This document shows, piece by piece, positions 17,158 through 27,000 of a DNA stretch of 64,000 bases. The translations under genes and the position numbers were made by a program. Under the pieces are notes generated by a model that did not search any database, had not been told where the DNA came from, and saw nothing but the letters and a program-made list of their open reading frames with translations. The stretch comes from Kineosporia mesophila (GTDB lineage: Bacteria; Actinomycetota; Actinomycetes; Actinomycetales; Kineosporiaceae), in NCBI RefSeq assembly GCF_021129235.1, contig NZ_JAJOMA010000003.1, forward strand, positions 124,001 through 188,000, read 5' to 3'. Numbering within the stretch: the first letter of the stretch is position 1; the number at the start of each line of letters is the position of its first letter.

Positions 17158-17838
17158 GTGATCAAGGTTCTCCTCGTCGACGACCAGCAGCTGCTGCGTA
17201 TGGGGTTCCGGATGATCCTCGACGCCGAGGACGACATGACCGTGGTCGGTGAGGCCGGCGACGGCCGGGCCGGGGTCGGCATGGCATCGGCACTGAAGCC
17301 CGACATCGTCCTCATGGACGTGAGAATGCCTGGTATGGACGGCATCTCGGCGACCGAGGCGATCCTGAAGGCCGATCCGTCCGCCCGCGTGCTGATCCTG
17401 ACCACCTTCGATGTGGACGAGTACGTGTACGCCGGGCTGCGGGCCGGCGCCAGCGGCTTCCTGCTGAAAGACGCGCCGACCGACGAGCTGATCGGCGCCA
17501 TCCGCACGGTGGCCGGGGGCGAGTCGGTGCTCGCGCCGACCACCACCACCCGGCTGATCAGCCGCCTGGTCACCCTGCTGCCCCCGGACCGGCACGACGC
17601 CGGCGAGGGCCGCACGAGCCGCGACGCCGCCGCCGGGCTGACCGATCGCGAGCGCGAGGTCTTCCTGCTCGTGGCCGCCGCCCGGTCGAACCGGGAGATC
17701 GCGCAGGAGCTGCACCTGTCCGAGGGCACGGTGAAGATCCACGTCGGGCGCATCCTGGCCAAGCTGGACCTGCGCGACCGGGTGCAGGCCGTGGTGCTGG
17801 CCTACGAGTCCGGGCTGGTCGTGCCCGACCGGGCCTGA
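17158..17838 (+). CDS. NarL/LuxR-type response regulator
   Basis: 226 residues from GTG 17158. Receiver domain: [13 protein letters not shown] acidic pocket, phospho-Asp in [21 protein letters not shown] and the Lys in GFLLKDAP. LuxR-type HTH at residues 158-215: [36 protein letters not shown]. It pairs with the kinase immediately upstream and most likely controls the ABC genes of the same unit. The stop codon is inside the 5' arm of a 9-base inverted repeat that may end transcription. Confidence 0.95.
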   Translation: MIKVLLVDDQQLLRMGFRMILDAEDDMTVVGEAGDGRAGVGMASALKPDIVLMDVRMPGMDGISATEAILKADPSARVLILTTFDVDEYVYAGLRAGASGFLLKDAPTDELIGAIRTVAGGESVLAPTTTTRLISRLVTLLPPDRHDAGEGRTSRDAAAGLTDREREVFLLVAAARSNREIAQELHLSEGTVKIHVGRILAKLDLRDRVQAVVLAYESGLVVPDRA

Positions 17839-17867
17839 TCCCCTCTCGATCCTCAGGTGATCAGGCC
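17832..17867 (+). terminator. stem-loop at response regulator stop
   Basis: GGCCTGATC (17832-17840) and GATCAGGCC (17859-17867) form a perfect 9-base stem with an 18-base loop; the stop codon is in the 5' arm. No U-run follows, so it is a weak intrinsic terminator candidate. Confidence 0.4.
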
Positions 17868-18382
17868 TCACTACTGCGGGTAGTCCCGGGATCGTTCGCC
17901 GATGTCGCCCCAACCCCCCGCCTTGCGCATTCGGGGAATTCCGAAATAAGCACGCCCGGCTTTTGACCGACGGTTAACAAGAAGCATTACCAGAGACATC
18001 ATTCGTAACACTGATCCCAGATGTTGCACTGTCATGGCATCGCGGGTTCGAGGCAATTTCCGAATCACTGAAATTAACCCGGGATAAAACCGCAATTAAC
18101 CGGCCGAGCGTCAATCGGATTGAACCCGGATCTCGTTCGAAACATCAGGTTATCCGAGGCGACATCATTCACTCCCGCCACCCCTGATGACCCGGAGCGC
18201 ATCCAGAATCGCGTTCTGCCAACGAATTCCGTCATTTGGCTGTTCAAGAGGCGCGAAGGACTGGTTAAGTACATCCAGCCGCGACTACTCCTTTACACAC
18301 AGCTACGAACCATTCGTACGGGTCGGGCCGCCGGGCAAGTGCTTCTTGCCGGGCGGGCCAAAAAGCAGCCACGGAGGAACCG
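17839..18382 (+). other. AT-richer intergenic leader of the conservon
   Basis: 544 bases without a convincing gene. The base composition is clearly less GC-rich than in the flanking genes, particularly 17931-18300. It must hold the promoter and leader of the conservon. A short open frame at 18120-18386 has no family resemblance or ribosome binding site and was not called. The only strong structure is the stem-loop at 18325-18359. A weak CATCAGG/CCTGATG repeat flanks 18143-18188. Confidence 0.6.
18325..18359 (+). promoter_or_regulatory. leader hairpin before conservon kinase
   Basis: A long GC-rich hairpin: arms 18325-18339 and 18345-18359 around the loop TGCTT, paired at all but two opposed G-G positions. 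It ends 13 bases before the GGAGG ribosome binding site (18373-18377) of the TTG start at 18383. It could act as an attenuator, an RNA-stability element or a protein site. No U-tract follows. Confidence 0.5.
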
Positions 18383-21300
18383 TTGACAGCGGTCCAGCAC
18401 GAGCCGGCGCAACTCGGCTCCGGTCGGCCGGGACCGTCCCCGGATCCGGCGAACCCAGCCGGCTCCTCGGCCGGCACCGCCTTTCCCGAGCCGCGTCACC
18501 GCACGCCCCCGGGGCGACGTGGCGGTAACCGGGCCGGTGACCCGGGCGGCAGCACCATCGGCCGCCGCGTCGCGCGCATCCTGGCGCTGCCCGCCGCGGT
18601 GATCCTGCTGCTGCTGGGCATCCTGTCGGCCCAGCAGATCGGCAGCTACCGCGACGCCGCCGCCACCGCCGACGCGGTCACCCTGTCGCTGGAGGTGCAG
18701 AAGCTGGTCAGCGCCCTGCAGACCGAGCGTGGTGTGACCGCCGCGGTGCAGGGTGGCAACAGCAGCTTCACCCCCGAGCTCGCACCCGCCCGCAGCCAGG
18801 TCGACAGCCAGCGCCGGGTGGTGCAGGGGCTCGTCGGCAACAGTGACGGCGACCGGGCCCGGGTGGACTCCGCCCTCAGCCAGCTCGACGGGCTGACCGC
18901 GATCCGGGCCTCCACCGACGCCGGCAAGAACACCGACAGTGCCGGACGTACGGCCACTTTCGAGTACTACACCGAGCGCATCGCCGGCCTGGCCGACGTC
19001 GACCTGGGCCTCGGCAACAGCGGCGACACCCAGCTGCGCCGCGGCCTGACCGCCTTCCGCTCGCTGCAGCACGGCATCGAGGGTCTGTCCCAGGAACGCG
19101 CCTTCCTCAACGGCGTCTACTCCGCGGGCGGCTTCAGCGGCGACGAGTTCGTGCGCCTGGCCGACATGCGGGCCGAATACCAGTACTCGCTCGACCAGTT
19201 CGGCGAGTACGCGACCGCCGGGCAGAAGCAGTCGCTGAGCTTCATCTTCTCCACCGGTGCGGCGCAGGTCGTGCAGTCGTTCGAGCAGACCGCGCTGGAG
19301 GCCGGCGACGGCCGGCACCTGAACGTCAACCCGCAGTCCTGGTGGTCAGGCATGGGCACCCTGCTCGCCGACGCCAACCAGCTGGAACAGCACGTCGGCT
19401 CGCAGATCCAGGAACGTGCCCACGACCTGCAGCAGGCGGCCGCCGGTCGCATCGGGCTGCTGCTGGTCGCCGTGGTGGTCTGCTTCGCCGGTTCGGTGTA
19501 CCTGTCCACGCTGGCCGCCCTGTCCATCTCCCGCCCGCTGGCCTCCCTCGCCGCCGAGGCCGACGACCTGGCCGTGAACCGGCTGCCCGAGGCCGTGCGC
19601 CGGGCGCAGAACGCCGACCCGGACTCACCGCCTCAACGACCGGAGACCGTGCGTGTCCCCGATCGCGCCACCGACGAGATCCGTTCCGTGGCAACCGCTC
19701 TGGACCACCTCCAGACGGCCGCCTACGAACTGGCCACCGAGCAGGCCCTGCAGCGGCGCGACACCATCCAGTCGCTGGCCAACCTGGGCCGGCGCAACCA
19801 GAACCTGATCCGCCGCCAGCTCGGGTTCATCACCTCGCTCGAACGTGAGGAGGTCGACCCGAACGCCCTGGCCAACCTGTTCGAGCTCGACCACCTGGCC
19901 ACCCGCATGCGGCGCAACGCCTCCAGCCTGCTGGTGCTGGTCGACGCGTCCAGCCCGCGCACCTGGTCCCAGGCCGTCCCGGTCGCCGACGTGATCCGCG
20001 CCGCCGTCTCCGAGGTCGAGGAGTACCGCCGGGTCGCGCTGCGGCGGGTGGACGAGGCCAACGTGCTGGGCAGCGCCATCGGCTCGATCGCGCACCTGCT
20101 CTCGGAGCTGATCGAGAACGGCCTCACCTTCTCCCCGCCCGACAGTGAGGTCGAGGTGCAGGGCCGCCGGATCGCCGACGGCTACCTCATCGCCGTCACC
20201 GACCAGGGCGTCGGCATGACCCCCGAGGAACTGCGCGTGGCCAACAGCCGCCTGCGCGGCGAGGGTGACTTCATCGCCGCGCCGACCCGCTTCCTGGGGC
20301 ACTTCGTGGTCGGTAAACTGGCCCGCGACACCGGTGTTCAGGTCGAGCTGCTGCCCTCCCCGGTCACCGGCGTCACCGCCCGGGTGATCCTGCCGGCCTC
20401 GCTGCTGGCCGCGTCGCTCTCGGTCGAGGTGCGCTCGCTCCAGGAGCCGCCGGTCGTCCAGCACTACGACCAGCCCGCCCCGCTGCTGGCCCTGCCCCGT
20501 CTCGACCCGCTCGACGACCCGCTGCACGACATCCCCCGGGTGCCGGACGACCCGGGCGAGCTCGTCGACGACGCCCAGATCAGCGAGATCGGTGGGGTGC
20601 CCGGCCCCCGGGCCCAGGACCTACCCGTGATCGAGCCGGTCATCGACCGGTTCGACGAGCGCGGGTTCGCCCCCGAGATCAGCCGGGCCCCGGCCCACCG
20701 GGATGACGACCCGGCCTTCGACGAAAAGGCTTTCGACGACCAGGGCCTGACCGCCGATCTTCCCGTGCCCGGTCACGTCGCGGGTACTCCCCGGTGGGCG
20801 AAGCCGGGTGATCTGGTGGCCCACCAGTTCGAGCAGAGGACGCACGAGGGCCCCGGTGCCGACGACGAGGACCGTGGGGGGCCGGGTTCCCGGCCCGCGA
20901 ACGGTAACTTCATCGACCTGCGCACCCCGGCCGCCGGTCTGGGGCTGCCCGCGGCCAAGCCGGCTCCCGGCACCCCACCCTCGGGCACCCGCCCGACCGG
21001 GTCCCTGAGGCCGGCCCAGGCCCGCACCCCGGGAATGCCCCGCCGGGTGTCGCCGCCCGGCTCCCCTCAGACCGCGGGCATTCCGCTCGCCGGGGGTGCC
21101 GGTCCTGTCGACCACACGCAGAACGGCCTGCGCAAGCGGGTTCCCCGCAGCCAGCGGCAGGACGGTGGCGGCCCGGCCCGCACGCCGCGCCGGGTCATCG
21201 ACCTGGACGCGGCGGCCGAACGCTCCCGGCGGGGGCGGCCGGGCCTGGCCGACTCGCCCGCCGACGTGAGCGCCCGTCTGACCGCTCTGCGCGCAGGGAT

Positions 21301-21391
21301 GCGCCGTGGGCAGGGCGGTCAGGGTGACCGGCCCGGTACCACCGGGACGGTCACGAACACCTCCAGCCGCCCGACGTCAGAGGAGTCCTAG
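18383..21391 (+). CDS. conservon sensor kinase with NIT domain (CvnA-type)
   Basis: 1002 residues from TTG 18383, supported by GGAGG five bases upstream. A Pro-rich cytosolic lead (1-60), membrane helix about 67-87, an extracytoplasmic nitrate/nitrite-sensing (NIT) helical domain to about 345, second helix 356-378, HAMP-like linker, then the atypical dimerisation region NQNLIRRQLGFITSLEREEVD and FELDHLATRMRRNASSLLVL, and a HATPase domain (LLSELIENGLTFSPP near 570, TDQGVGMT near 605). Residues 690-1000 are low-complexity and probably disordered. This is the membrane sensor of a conservon; the three partners follow directly. Conservons assemble G-protein-coupled-receptor-like complexes that regulate development and secondary metabolism in actinomycetes. 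Confidence 0.95.
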   Translation: MTAVQHEPAQLGSGRPGPSPDPANPAGSSAGTAFPEPRHRTPPGRRGGNRAGDPGGSTIGRRVARILALPAAVILLLLGILSAQQIGSYRDAAATADAVTLSLEVQKLVSALQTERGVTAAVQGGNSSFTPELAPARSQVDSQRRVVQGLVGNSDGDRARVDSALSQLDGLTAIRASTDAGKNTDSAGRTATFEYYTERIAGLADVDLGLGNSGDTQLRRGLTAFRSLQHGIEGLSQERAFLNGVYSAGGFSGDEFVRLADMRAEYQYSLDQFGEYATAGQKQSLSFIFSTGAAQVVQSFEQTALEAGDGRHLNVNPQSWWSGMGTLLADANQLEQHVGSQIQERAHDLQQAAAGRIGLLLVAVVVCFAGSVYLSTLAALSISRPLASLAAEADDLAVNRLPEAVRRAQNADPDSPPQRPETVRVPDRATDEIRSVATALDHLQTAAYELATEQALQRRDTIQSLANLGRRNQNLIRRQLGFITSLEREEVDPNALANLFELDHLATRMRRNASSLLVLVDASSPRTWSQAVPVADVIRAAVSEVEEYRRVALRRVDEANVLGSAIGSIAHLLSELIENGLTFSPPDSEVEVQGRRIADGYLIAVTDQGVGMTPEELRVANSRLRGEGDFIAAPTRFLGHFVVGKLARDTGVQVELLPSPVTGVTARVILPASLLAASLSVEVRSLQEPPVVQHYDQPAPLLALPRLDPLDDPLHDIPRVPDDPGELVDDAQISEIGGVPGPRAQDLPVIEPVIDRFDERGFAPEISRAPAHRDDDPAFDEKAFDDQGLTADLPVPGHVAGTPRWAKPGDLVAHQFEQRTHEGPGADDEDRGGPGSRPANGNFIDLRTPAAGLGLPAAKPAPGTPPSGTRPTGSLRPAQARTPGMPRRVSPPGSPQTAGIPLAGGAGPVDHTQNGLRKRVPRSQRQDGGGPARTPRRVIDLDAAAERSRRGRPGLADSPADVSARLTALRAGMRRGQGGQGDRPGTTGTVTNTSSRPTSEES

Positions 21392-21394
21392 AGG

Positions 21395-21820
21395 ATGAGC
21401 GTCCACACCCATACCGACCGGCATCAGTTCGGCTGGCTGCTGGGCAACTTCGTGCACAACACCGACGGGGTGCGGGAGGCCGTGGCCGTCTCGTCCGACG
21501 GGCTGCTGATCGCCAGTTCCGACGGCCTGAGCCGCACCGAGGCCGACCACCTGGCCGCGATCGTGTCCAGCCTGTCCAGCCTGGGGCGCTCGGCCGCCCG
21601 GCGCTACGACTTCGACGGCCTCAAGCTGGTGATGATCGAGATGAACCGCGGATTCCTGCTGGTCTCCGCGATCGCCGGCGGCAGCTGCCTGGGCGTGGTC
21701 GCCGAGGGCGACTGCGACCTGGGCCTGATCGGCTACGAGATTGCATCCCTGGCAGAACGTTTCGGCCCGCTGCTGACCCCGTCGCTGATCTCCGAGTCGC
21801 GGCAGCACCTGCCCCAATGA
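21395..21820 (+). CDS. roadblock/LC7 domain protein (CvnB-type)
   Basis: 141 residues, one complete roadblock/LC7 fold: FGWLLGNFVHNTDGVREAVAVSSDGLLIASSDGLSRTEADHLAAIVSSLSSLGR, then the beta-sheet MIEMNRGFLLVSAIAGGSCLGVVAE. Proteins of this fold act as GTPase-activating or scaffold partners of small Ras-like GTPases. The start ATG 21395 is three bases after the kinase stop, with AGAGG in front. The 3' end overlaps the DUF742 gene by ATGA. In conservons this component binds the GTPase encoded two genes downstream. Confidence 0.95.
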   Translation: MSVHTHTDRHQFGWLLGNFVHNTDGVREAVAVSSDGLLIASSDGLSRTEADHLAAIVSSLSSLGRSAARRYDFDGLKLVMIEMNRGFLLVSAIAGGSCLGVVAEGDCDLGLIGYEIASLAERFGPLLTPSLISESRQHLPQ

Positions 21821-22176
21821 ACGCCCCGATGAACGCGGACGCCTACGATGCGGCCGAGGACATGGTGATCCGGCCGTTCCTCCTCACCGGGGGCCGCACC
21901 CGGCCGGTGCAGGACGGGCTGAGGGTGGAGACACTCATTCACGCCCGCGACCGGATCACCTCGGCCGGGCTGCGTTTCGAACACCGTCAGATCGTCCAGC
22001 TGTGCCGCGAGCCCACCTCGCTGGCGGAGATCTCCGCCGCGCTGAAGGTGCCGTTCGGGGTGGCCCGGGTGCTGGTGTCCGACCTGGTCGCCGACGGCTC
22101 GGTAGTCGTCACCCAACGCGAAGAGCTGTCGATACAGCTGATCGAGAGGATCCGCGATCGTGTCCGCGCTCTCTGA
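21817..22176 (+). CDS. DUF742 protein (CvnC-type)
   Basis: 119 residues, all within the DUF742 family: VIRPFLLTGGRTRP, LRVETLIHARD, FEHRQIVQLCREPTSLAEISAALKVPFGVARVLVSDLVADGSVVV. The second half looks like a winged helix. Its function is unknown beyond its constant place between the roadblock protein and the GTPase. It overlaps the upstream gene by four bases and the downstream GTPase gene by 17 bases, so all are translated together. Confidence 0.95.
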   Translation: MNAPMNADAYDAAEDMVIRPFLLTGGRTRPVQDGLRVETLIHARDRITSAGLRFEHRQIVQLCREPTSLAEISAALKVPFGVARVLVSDLVADGSVVVTQREELSIQLIERIRDRVRAL

Positions 22177-22774
22177 CCGGTCCGCCGGCCGTCACCCCGG
22201 CAACGCCGTCGCCCCGATTTCCGTCAAGATCGTCATCAGTGGCGGTTTCGGCGTCGGCAAGACCACTTTCGTCGGCTCGATCTCCGAGATCGAGCCGCTG
22301 CTGACCGAGGCCGACATGACCGACGAGTCGGTGGGCATCGACAACCGTGACCCGGTACCGGGCAAGGTCACCACCACGGTCGCCCTCGACTTCGGCCGGA
22401 TCAGCCTGGACGAGGCCCTGCGCCTGTACCTGTTCGGCACGCCCGGGCAGGACCGCTACGCCTTCCTCTGGGACGACCTGGTGGAAGGTGCCCTGGGCGC
22501 GGTGGTGCTGCTCGACACCAACCGCATCGAGGACTGCTTCCCCGCCATCGACTACTTCGAGGAACACGGTGTGCCGTTCCTCGTGGCCGTCAACCAGTTC
22601 CAGGACACCCGCCGCTTCGAGCTGGAAGAGGTCCGCGAGGCGCTCGGCGTCGACGGCCTCGTACCGCTGGTGCTGTGCGACGCCCGCCGGCGCGAATCGG
22701 TCAAGAGCGTGCTGGTCGCGCTGACCGAGGAGGTCCTGGTGCGCCGGCTCGCCGAGCAGGCCGCCGCGTACTGA
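22160..22774 (+). CDS. conservon Ras-like GTPase (CvnD-type)
   Basis: 204 residues from GTG 22160. P-loop GGFGVGKTT at residues 28-36, switch region with TTVALDFGRI, G3-like motif LFGTPGQDRYAFLWDDLVEGA and the base-recognition stretch VAVNQFQD (NxxD in place of NKxD). This is the MglA/Rab-like regulatory GTPase of the conservon; its nucleotide state is set by the roadblock partner and read by the kinase or an effector. It is the last gene of the four-gene block. Confidence 0.95.
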   Translation: MSALSDRSAGRHPGNAVAPISVKIVISGGFGVGKTTFVGSISEIEPLLTEADMTDESVGIDNRDPVPGKVTTTVALDFGRISLDEALRLYLFGTPGQDRYAFLWDDLVEGALGAVVLLDTNRIEDCFPAIDYFEEHGVPFLVAVNQFQDTRRFELEEVREALGVDGLVPLVLCDARRRESVKSVLVALTEEVLVRRLAEQAAAY

Positions 22775-22837
22775 GCGGGCCGATCGACCGGGCCCACCGG
22801 CGTCCCCCATTTTTGTTCTGTTCTTCGAGGAGAGACC

Positions 22838-23797
22838 GTGACCCGCCGCACCCCCCTGATCGCCCGCCTCACCGGGGCGGGCCTCCTGGCCCTCACCACC
22901 CTGACGGCCTGCGGCGGGCCGGCGCCCGAACTGGTCGCGGCGCCCGGGATCCAGCCCACGGACTGCGGCACCGTGACACTCGCCGAGAACCCCTGGGTCG
23001 GGTACTCGGCCAACCTCGCCGTCGTCAGTTACCTCGCGCGCACCGAGCTGGGCTGTGAGGTCAAGGTGAGTGCCGAGGCGGAGGACGCGTCCTGGCAGCA
23101 CCTGGCCGACGGCAGCGTGGACGCGATCCTGGAGAACTGGGGCCACGACGATCTGAAGAAGAAGTACATCGACAACGAGAAGGTCGCCGTCGAGGCCGGG
23201 CTGACCGGCAACAAGGGCGTGATCGGCTGGTACGTGCCGGAGTGGATGGCGCAGAAGTACCCCGACATCACCAACTGGAAGAACCTGAACGAGTACGCCC
23301 ACCTGTTCGACGGCAAGTTCCTCGACGGTGACCCCAGCTACGTCACCAACGACAAGGCCCTGATCGAGAACCTCGGGATCGACCTCACCGTCGCCTACAC
23401 CGGCAGCGAGGACAAGCTGATCTCGGCGTTCCGGAAGGCCGAGGCCGACCGCACCCCGATGATCGGCTACTTCTACTCGCCGCAGTGGCTGCTGTCGGAG
23501 ATCGACCTCGTCAACATCAAGCTCCCCGCCTACACCCCGGGCTGCGACGCCGACCCGAAGACCGTGCGCTGCGACTACCAGCCCTACGACCTGGACAAGA
23601 TCCAGAATCGGGAATTCGCCTATTCGGGCAGTCCGGCCGCCGAACTGATCCAGAAGTTCCAGTGGAGCAATGATGATCAGAATCAGGTCGCACGCGATCT
23701 GAACGACGGGATGAAGCCCGACGAGGCCGCCCGGAAATGGCTGGACGCCCATCAGGATAAATGGCGTGCGTGGCTTCCTTCCGGCGTCGCCGGTTGA
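22838..23797 (+). CDS. glycine betaine/choline-type substrate-binding lipoprotein
   Basis: 319 residues from GTG 22838 with GAGGAGA in front. Signal peptide with lipobox LTAC, Cys25 being the lipidation site, so the protein is anchored to the outer face of the membrane. The rest is an OpuAC-type domain: CGTVTLAENPWVGYSANLAVVSYLA, DGSVDAILENWGHDD, PMIGYFYSPQWLL, LNDGMKPDEAARKWLDAH. Quaternary amine-binding aromatic residues (W, Y) are plentiful. No permease or ATPase gene is adjacent, so it is an orphan binding protein, 63 bases after the conservon. It may supply an existing importer or act as a sensor partner of the conservon kinase; the latter is speculation. Confidence 0.9.
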   Translation: MTRRTPLIARLTGAGLLALTTLTACGGPAPELVAAPGIQPTDCGTVTLAENPWVGYSANLAVVSYLARTELGCEVKVSAEAEDASWQHLADGSVDAILENWGHDDLKKKYIDNEKVAVEAGLTGNKGVIGWYVPEWMAQKYPDITNWKNLNEYAHLFDGKFLDGDPSYVTNDKALIENLGIDLTVAYTGSEDKLISAFRKAEADRTPMIGYFYSPQWLLSEIDLVNIKLPAYTPGCDADPKTVRCDYQPYDLDKIQNREFAYSGSPAAELIQKFQWSNDDQNQVARDLNDGMKPDEAARKWLDAHQDKWRAWLPSGVAG

Positions 23798-24063
23798 TGA
23801 CAACGCGTATATCCCGGATCGCCCGTTCGGCCCCTCTCCGCATGACCCCGCTTCGCCGCATTTGCCGGTGAATTCCCTCTGACCTGCAAAGACGCACCTG
23901 TGAGGAGAGGTGTGGCTTCTCACACGCCATGCACCGGATGTCATCGATCGGCTGACCTGTCCAGCCGGAAATGAGTAGGGTGGCCGAGCGCTCGCGTGAT
24001 GCCGGGCCCATTGATGAGAAGCCTGTCCATGCTTGAGCGAAGGCAGAGAGGTCTAGCTGCGAC

Positions 24064-27000
24064 ATGCCGCACCCGAGCGCGCCGGATCAGGGAGAACACC
24101 CCCGCAGCCGAAGAGAGATGCGGGAGCTGGAACGCCGACGGGCGTCAGCCCCGCAGTCCGACGCGGCCCCCGGTTCCACCCGTCCCGACCCGGATTCCGG
24201 CCCGCGGCCGTCGGCACCCACCGAGTCCGACGCGCCACGCAATGCGTTCCGCCAGGCACCCTCGGTCACGCCAACCGTAACGGAAAACTCCGCCCCCACG
24301 GGCCTGGACGCGCTCGGCCGCCGCAGCGACCTGGCCTGGAGCCGCCACCGCGGCGCCGGGAACGAGTCCGCTCCGCAGCAGTGGGTGCAGGACGTGCCCG
24401 GCCGGCCGGGTGATCAGCCCCGGCCCGCGCGCCCGGCCGGCGACGCCTGGGCCCCGCCCCGCCCTTCCCCCGTCCCACCCGTCTCGCAGCCCTCCGGGCT
24501 CGACGGGGGCCCGGGAATCTTCAGCCCGTCCGCGGAAACCCCCGCGTCCATCCCCCTTCCGGTCGACGCTCCCCCGGCCTCCGGCCCCGGGACCACCGGT
24601 GCCCCGCACCATCGCCACCCCTTCAGCCCCCAGGACCAGCCCGACCCCCATGCCTCTGCGGGTCGGCGCGGCTTCAGCACCCCTGAGGACCAGCGCGCCT
24701 CGAACACCCCGCAGCGTCAGCACGACCCGCCCCCGGGCCGGCCCGACTTCAGCGCCCGTCAGAGGCAGCGCGATGCCGGCGCCCCTGACGACCGGCCCGA
24801 GGCCGACATGCCTCCGGTCCGGCGTGACTTCGGTGCTCCTGACAGCCGGCGCAACTTCGGCGCCCCCCGTAGCGGGCCGGGCTTCGGCACTCCTGTGGAT
24901 CCGCGCGCCTTCGGTACTTCCGACGAACGTCCCGACCTCGGCGCCCCCGCCCATCCACGCGGCTTCGGTGCTCCTGACGAACGTCCCGGTCCCAGCGCCC
25001 CCACCGATCCACGCGACTTCGGCACCCCCCACGAACGTCCCGGTCCAGGTGCCACCACCGATCCACGCGACTTCGGTCAGCGCGTCGTGGAGCAGCGTGG
25101 TCTCCGGCACAGCCGATCCGACGCTGCCGGCCGCGATGTTTTCCGGCCCGGTATTGCTCAACCCGGTGTCGCTCAACCCGGTGTCGCTCAACCCGGTGTC
25201 GCTCAACCAGAAGCGCTCCGACCCGAGACGTCCCGACCCGACGCTGCCCGGCCCGACGCTGCCCGATCCGAGGCGTTCCGGCCCGATGATTTCCGCCCCG
25301 AAACCCCTCGGTCCGGCACTCCCTGGCGCGATCACCAGCCCGAGACGCCGCGGTCCGGCGTCTCCCGCTCGCGGATCTCCCCGGCCGGGCCGGACGGGCC
25401 GGCCGGGCCGGACGGACGCTGGAACCGCCCCCTCCCCGGATCCCGTCCGGTCGCCGCCCCCCTGTCCGAGGGGGCGGCCCCGCAGAACCGTGACGCGAGC
25501 GGCCCCTACACACCGGCGCCCGCCGGTTCCCTGTCCGGCGGCCCGAGGACCGGCGGTTCTGCGCGCCCGGCCGACGAAGCCCGCCGGCCCGGCGACGACC
25601 CTTTCCCGGGAGCTCGCCCTCCCCGCGACGCCGGTCCGTTCCCGTTGTTCCGCAACGATTCCCAGCGCACCGAGACCCACCGAAACGGCTCCTCCCTCCA
25701 CGGTTCCGACCCCAGCTCGCATCGTGACCCGCTTCCCGGCGAACTTCCCGGCAGCCGGAACACCCCTCTGCCGGGCGACCACGTCGGCGCGCCTTCCCCC
25801 GGGCGGCGCGAGCGGGACGAGGGGGTCCCCTTCGAGAGACTGCTGGGCCACCACGACGACACTGCGGAAACCACTTCCGGACCCGACGCCCGATCCGACG
25901 CCGGCCCCACTCCCTACCTGGCTCCGCCAGAACCGACGGCCCACGACGACCACCCCGACCAGGCAACGCCTTTCCCGGGGCTGCCCGGGGGTTCCCCGCC
26001 GGAGTTCCCCGATCCCGCCGGTCCCCCCCATCACGAGCCCGCCCCCGGGAACCCGCCGGAACGACTGCTCGGCCGCGACGCCCGGGCCCGCGAACGGGGT
26101 CGCCGCGAACGGGGTGCGGACGCGTCCGGTACCCCGCTGCCGGGTCTCCTCGGCCGCGATGCCGAAAGCTTCGGGAACGCCGGAGACATCTCCGACGAGC
26201 CCGAGGCTCCCCGCGGATGGGGCCGCCGGGACGGACGGCTGCCCGGATTCGGTTCCGGGTCACCGGTTCAGGGGCTCTCCGGACCGGACGCCGAGTTCCC
26301 GGGGCCGAACCGGCGTCCGGTGCTGGGTCGCGGGCCGGGACCGAACCAGAACCCCGGCCCGCACCAGGATCCGGGTGCGAACGGCCGCCGCGACCGCACC
26401 ATGCCGCGCTTCGACGGCGCCCGGCCCGGCCGGCCCTTCGACGAGGACGGCCCGAGCCTGCTCGGCGGTCCCCCGCAGCGCCCGCCCCGCCCGAACCGGG
26501 GGGTTGGCCCGCGCCCGCAGAACCGGCCGCAGCCGCAGGGCCTGCGCCCGCAGAAGAAGACCTGGCGCGACTGGCGTCCCAACCAGATCACGCTGCGCCG
26601 CAGCCAGGTGATCACGCTCGGGCTGGTCACGGCCCTGGTGATCCTCATCGCAGTGGCCGGGGTGTACAAGTCCGGCCGGTCCACGACCACGGGTCTGGGC
26701 GCGTCCGCGACGACTCCCGGGGCGGCGACCGCCACCCCGACGCCCCTGGTGACCGAGGCGTCCCTGAAGGGGAAGCTGGGCGTGTTCAGCGGCACCGACC
26801 TGGCCCGGACGAAGTCCTTCGAGAAGTGGATGGGCCGCAAGCTCACCTACGCCACGATCTTCGGCGACCGCGAGACCTGGGACGACATCGCGAACCCGGG
26901 CGAGCACCTGACCGAGTGGAAGGACAGCGGCTACCGGGTCGTCATGGCCGTGCCGATGATCCCGAACGACCTGGACGACACCAAGGTCGCCTCGATGAAG

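Noticed and set aside
18120-18386. 88-residue frame in the conservon leader
   Set aside because: No ribosome binding site, no family resemblance, runs into the kinase start.
23899-23924. Weak hairpin (TGTGAG/CTCACA) between the lipoprotein and GH26-like genes
   Set aside because: Short stem, over 100 bases past the stop, no T-run; I see nothing else in 23798-24063.
24898-25207. CRISPR-like regular repeats
   Set aside because: Repeats are contiguous and in frame with no unique spacers; they code for protein repeats.
24410-26611. Alternative frame of 733 residues inside the GH26-like gene
   Set aside because: The head is low complexity in all frames, but only the chosen frame continues into the membrane helix and the GH26-like domain.
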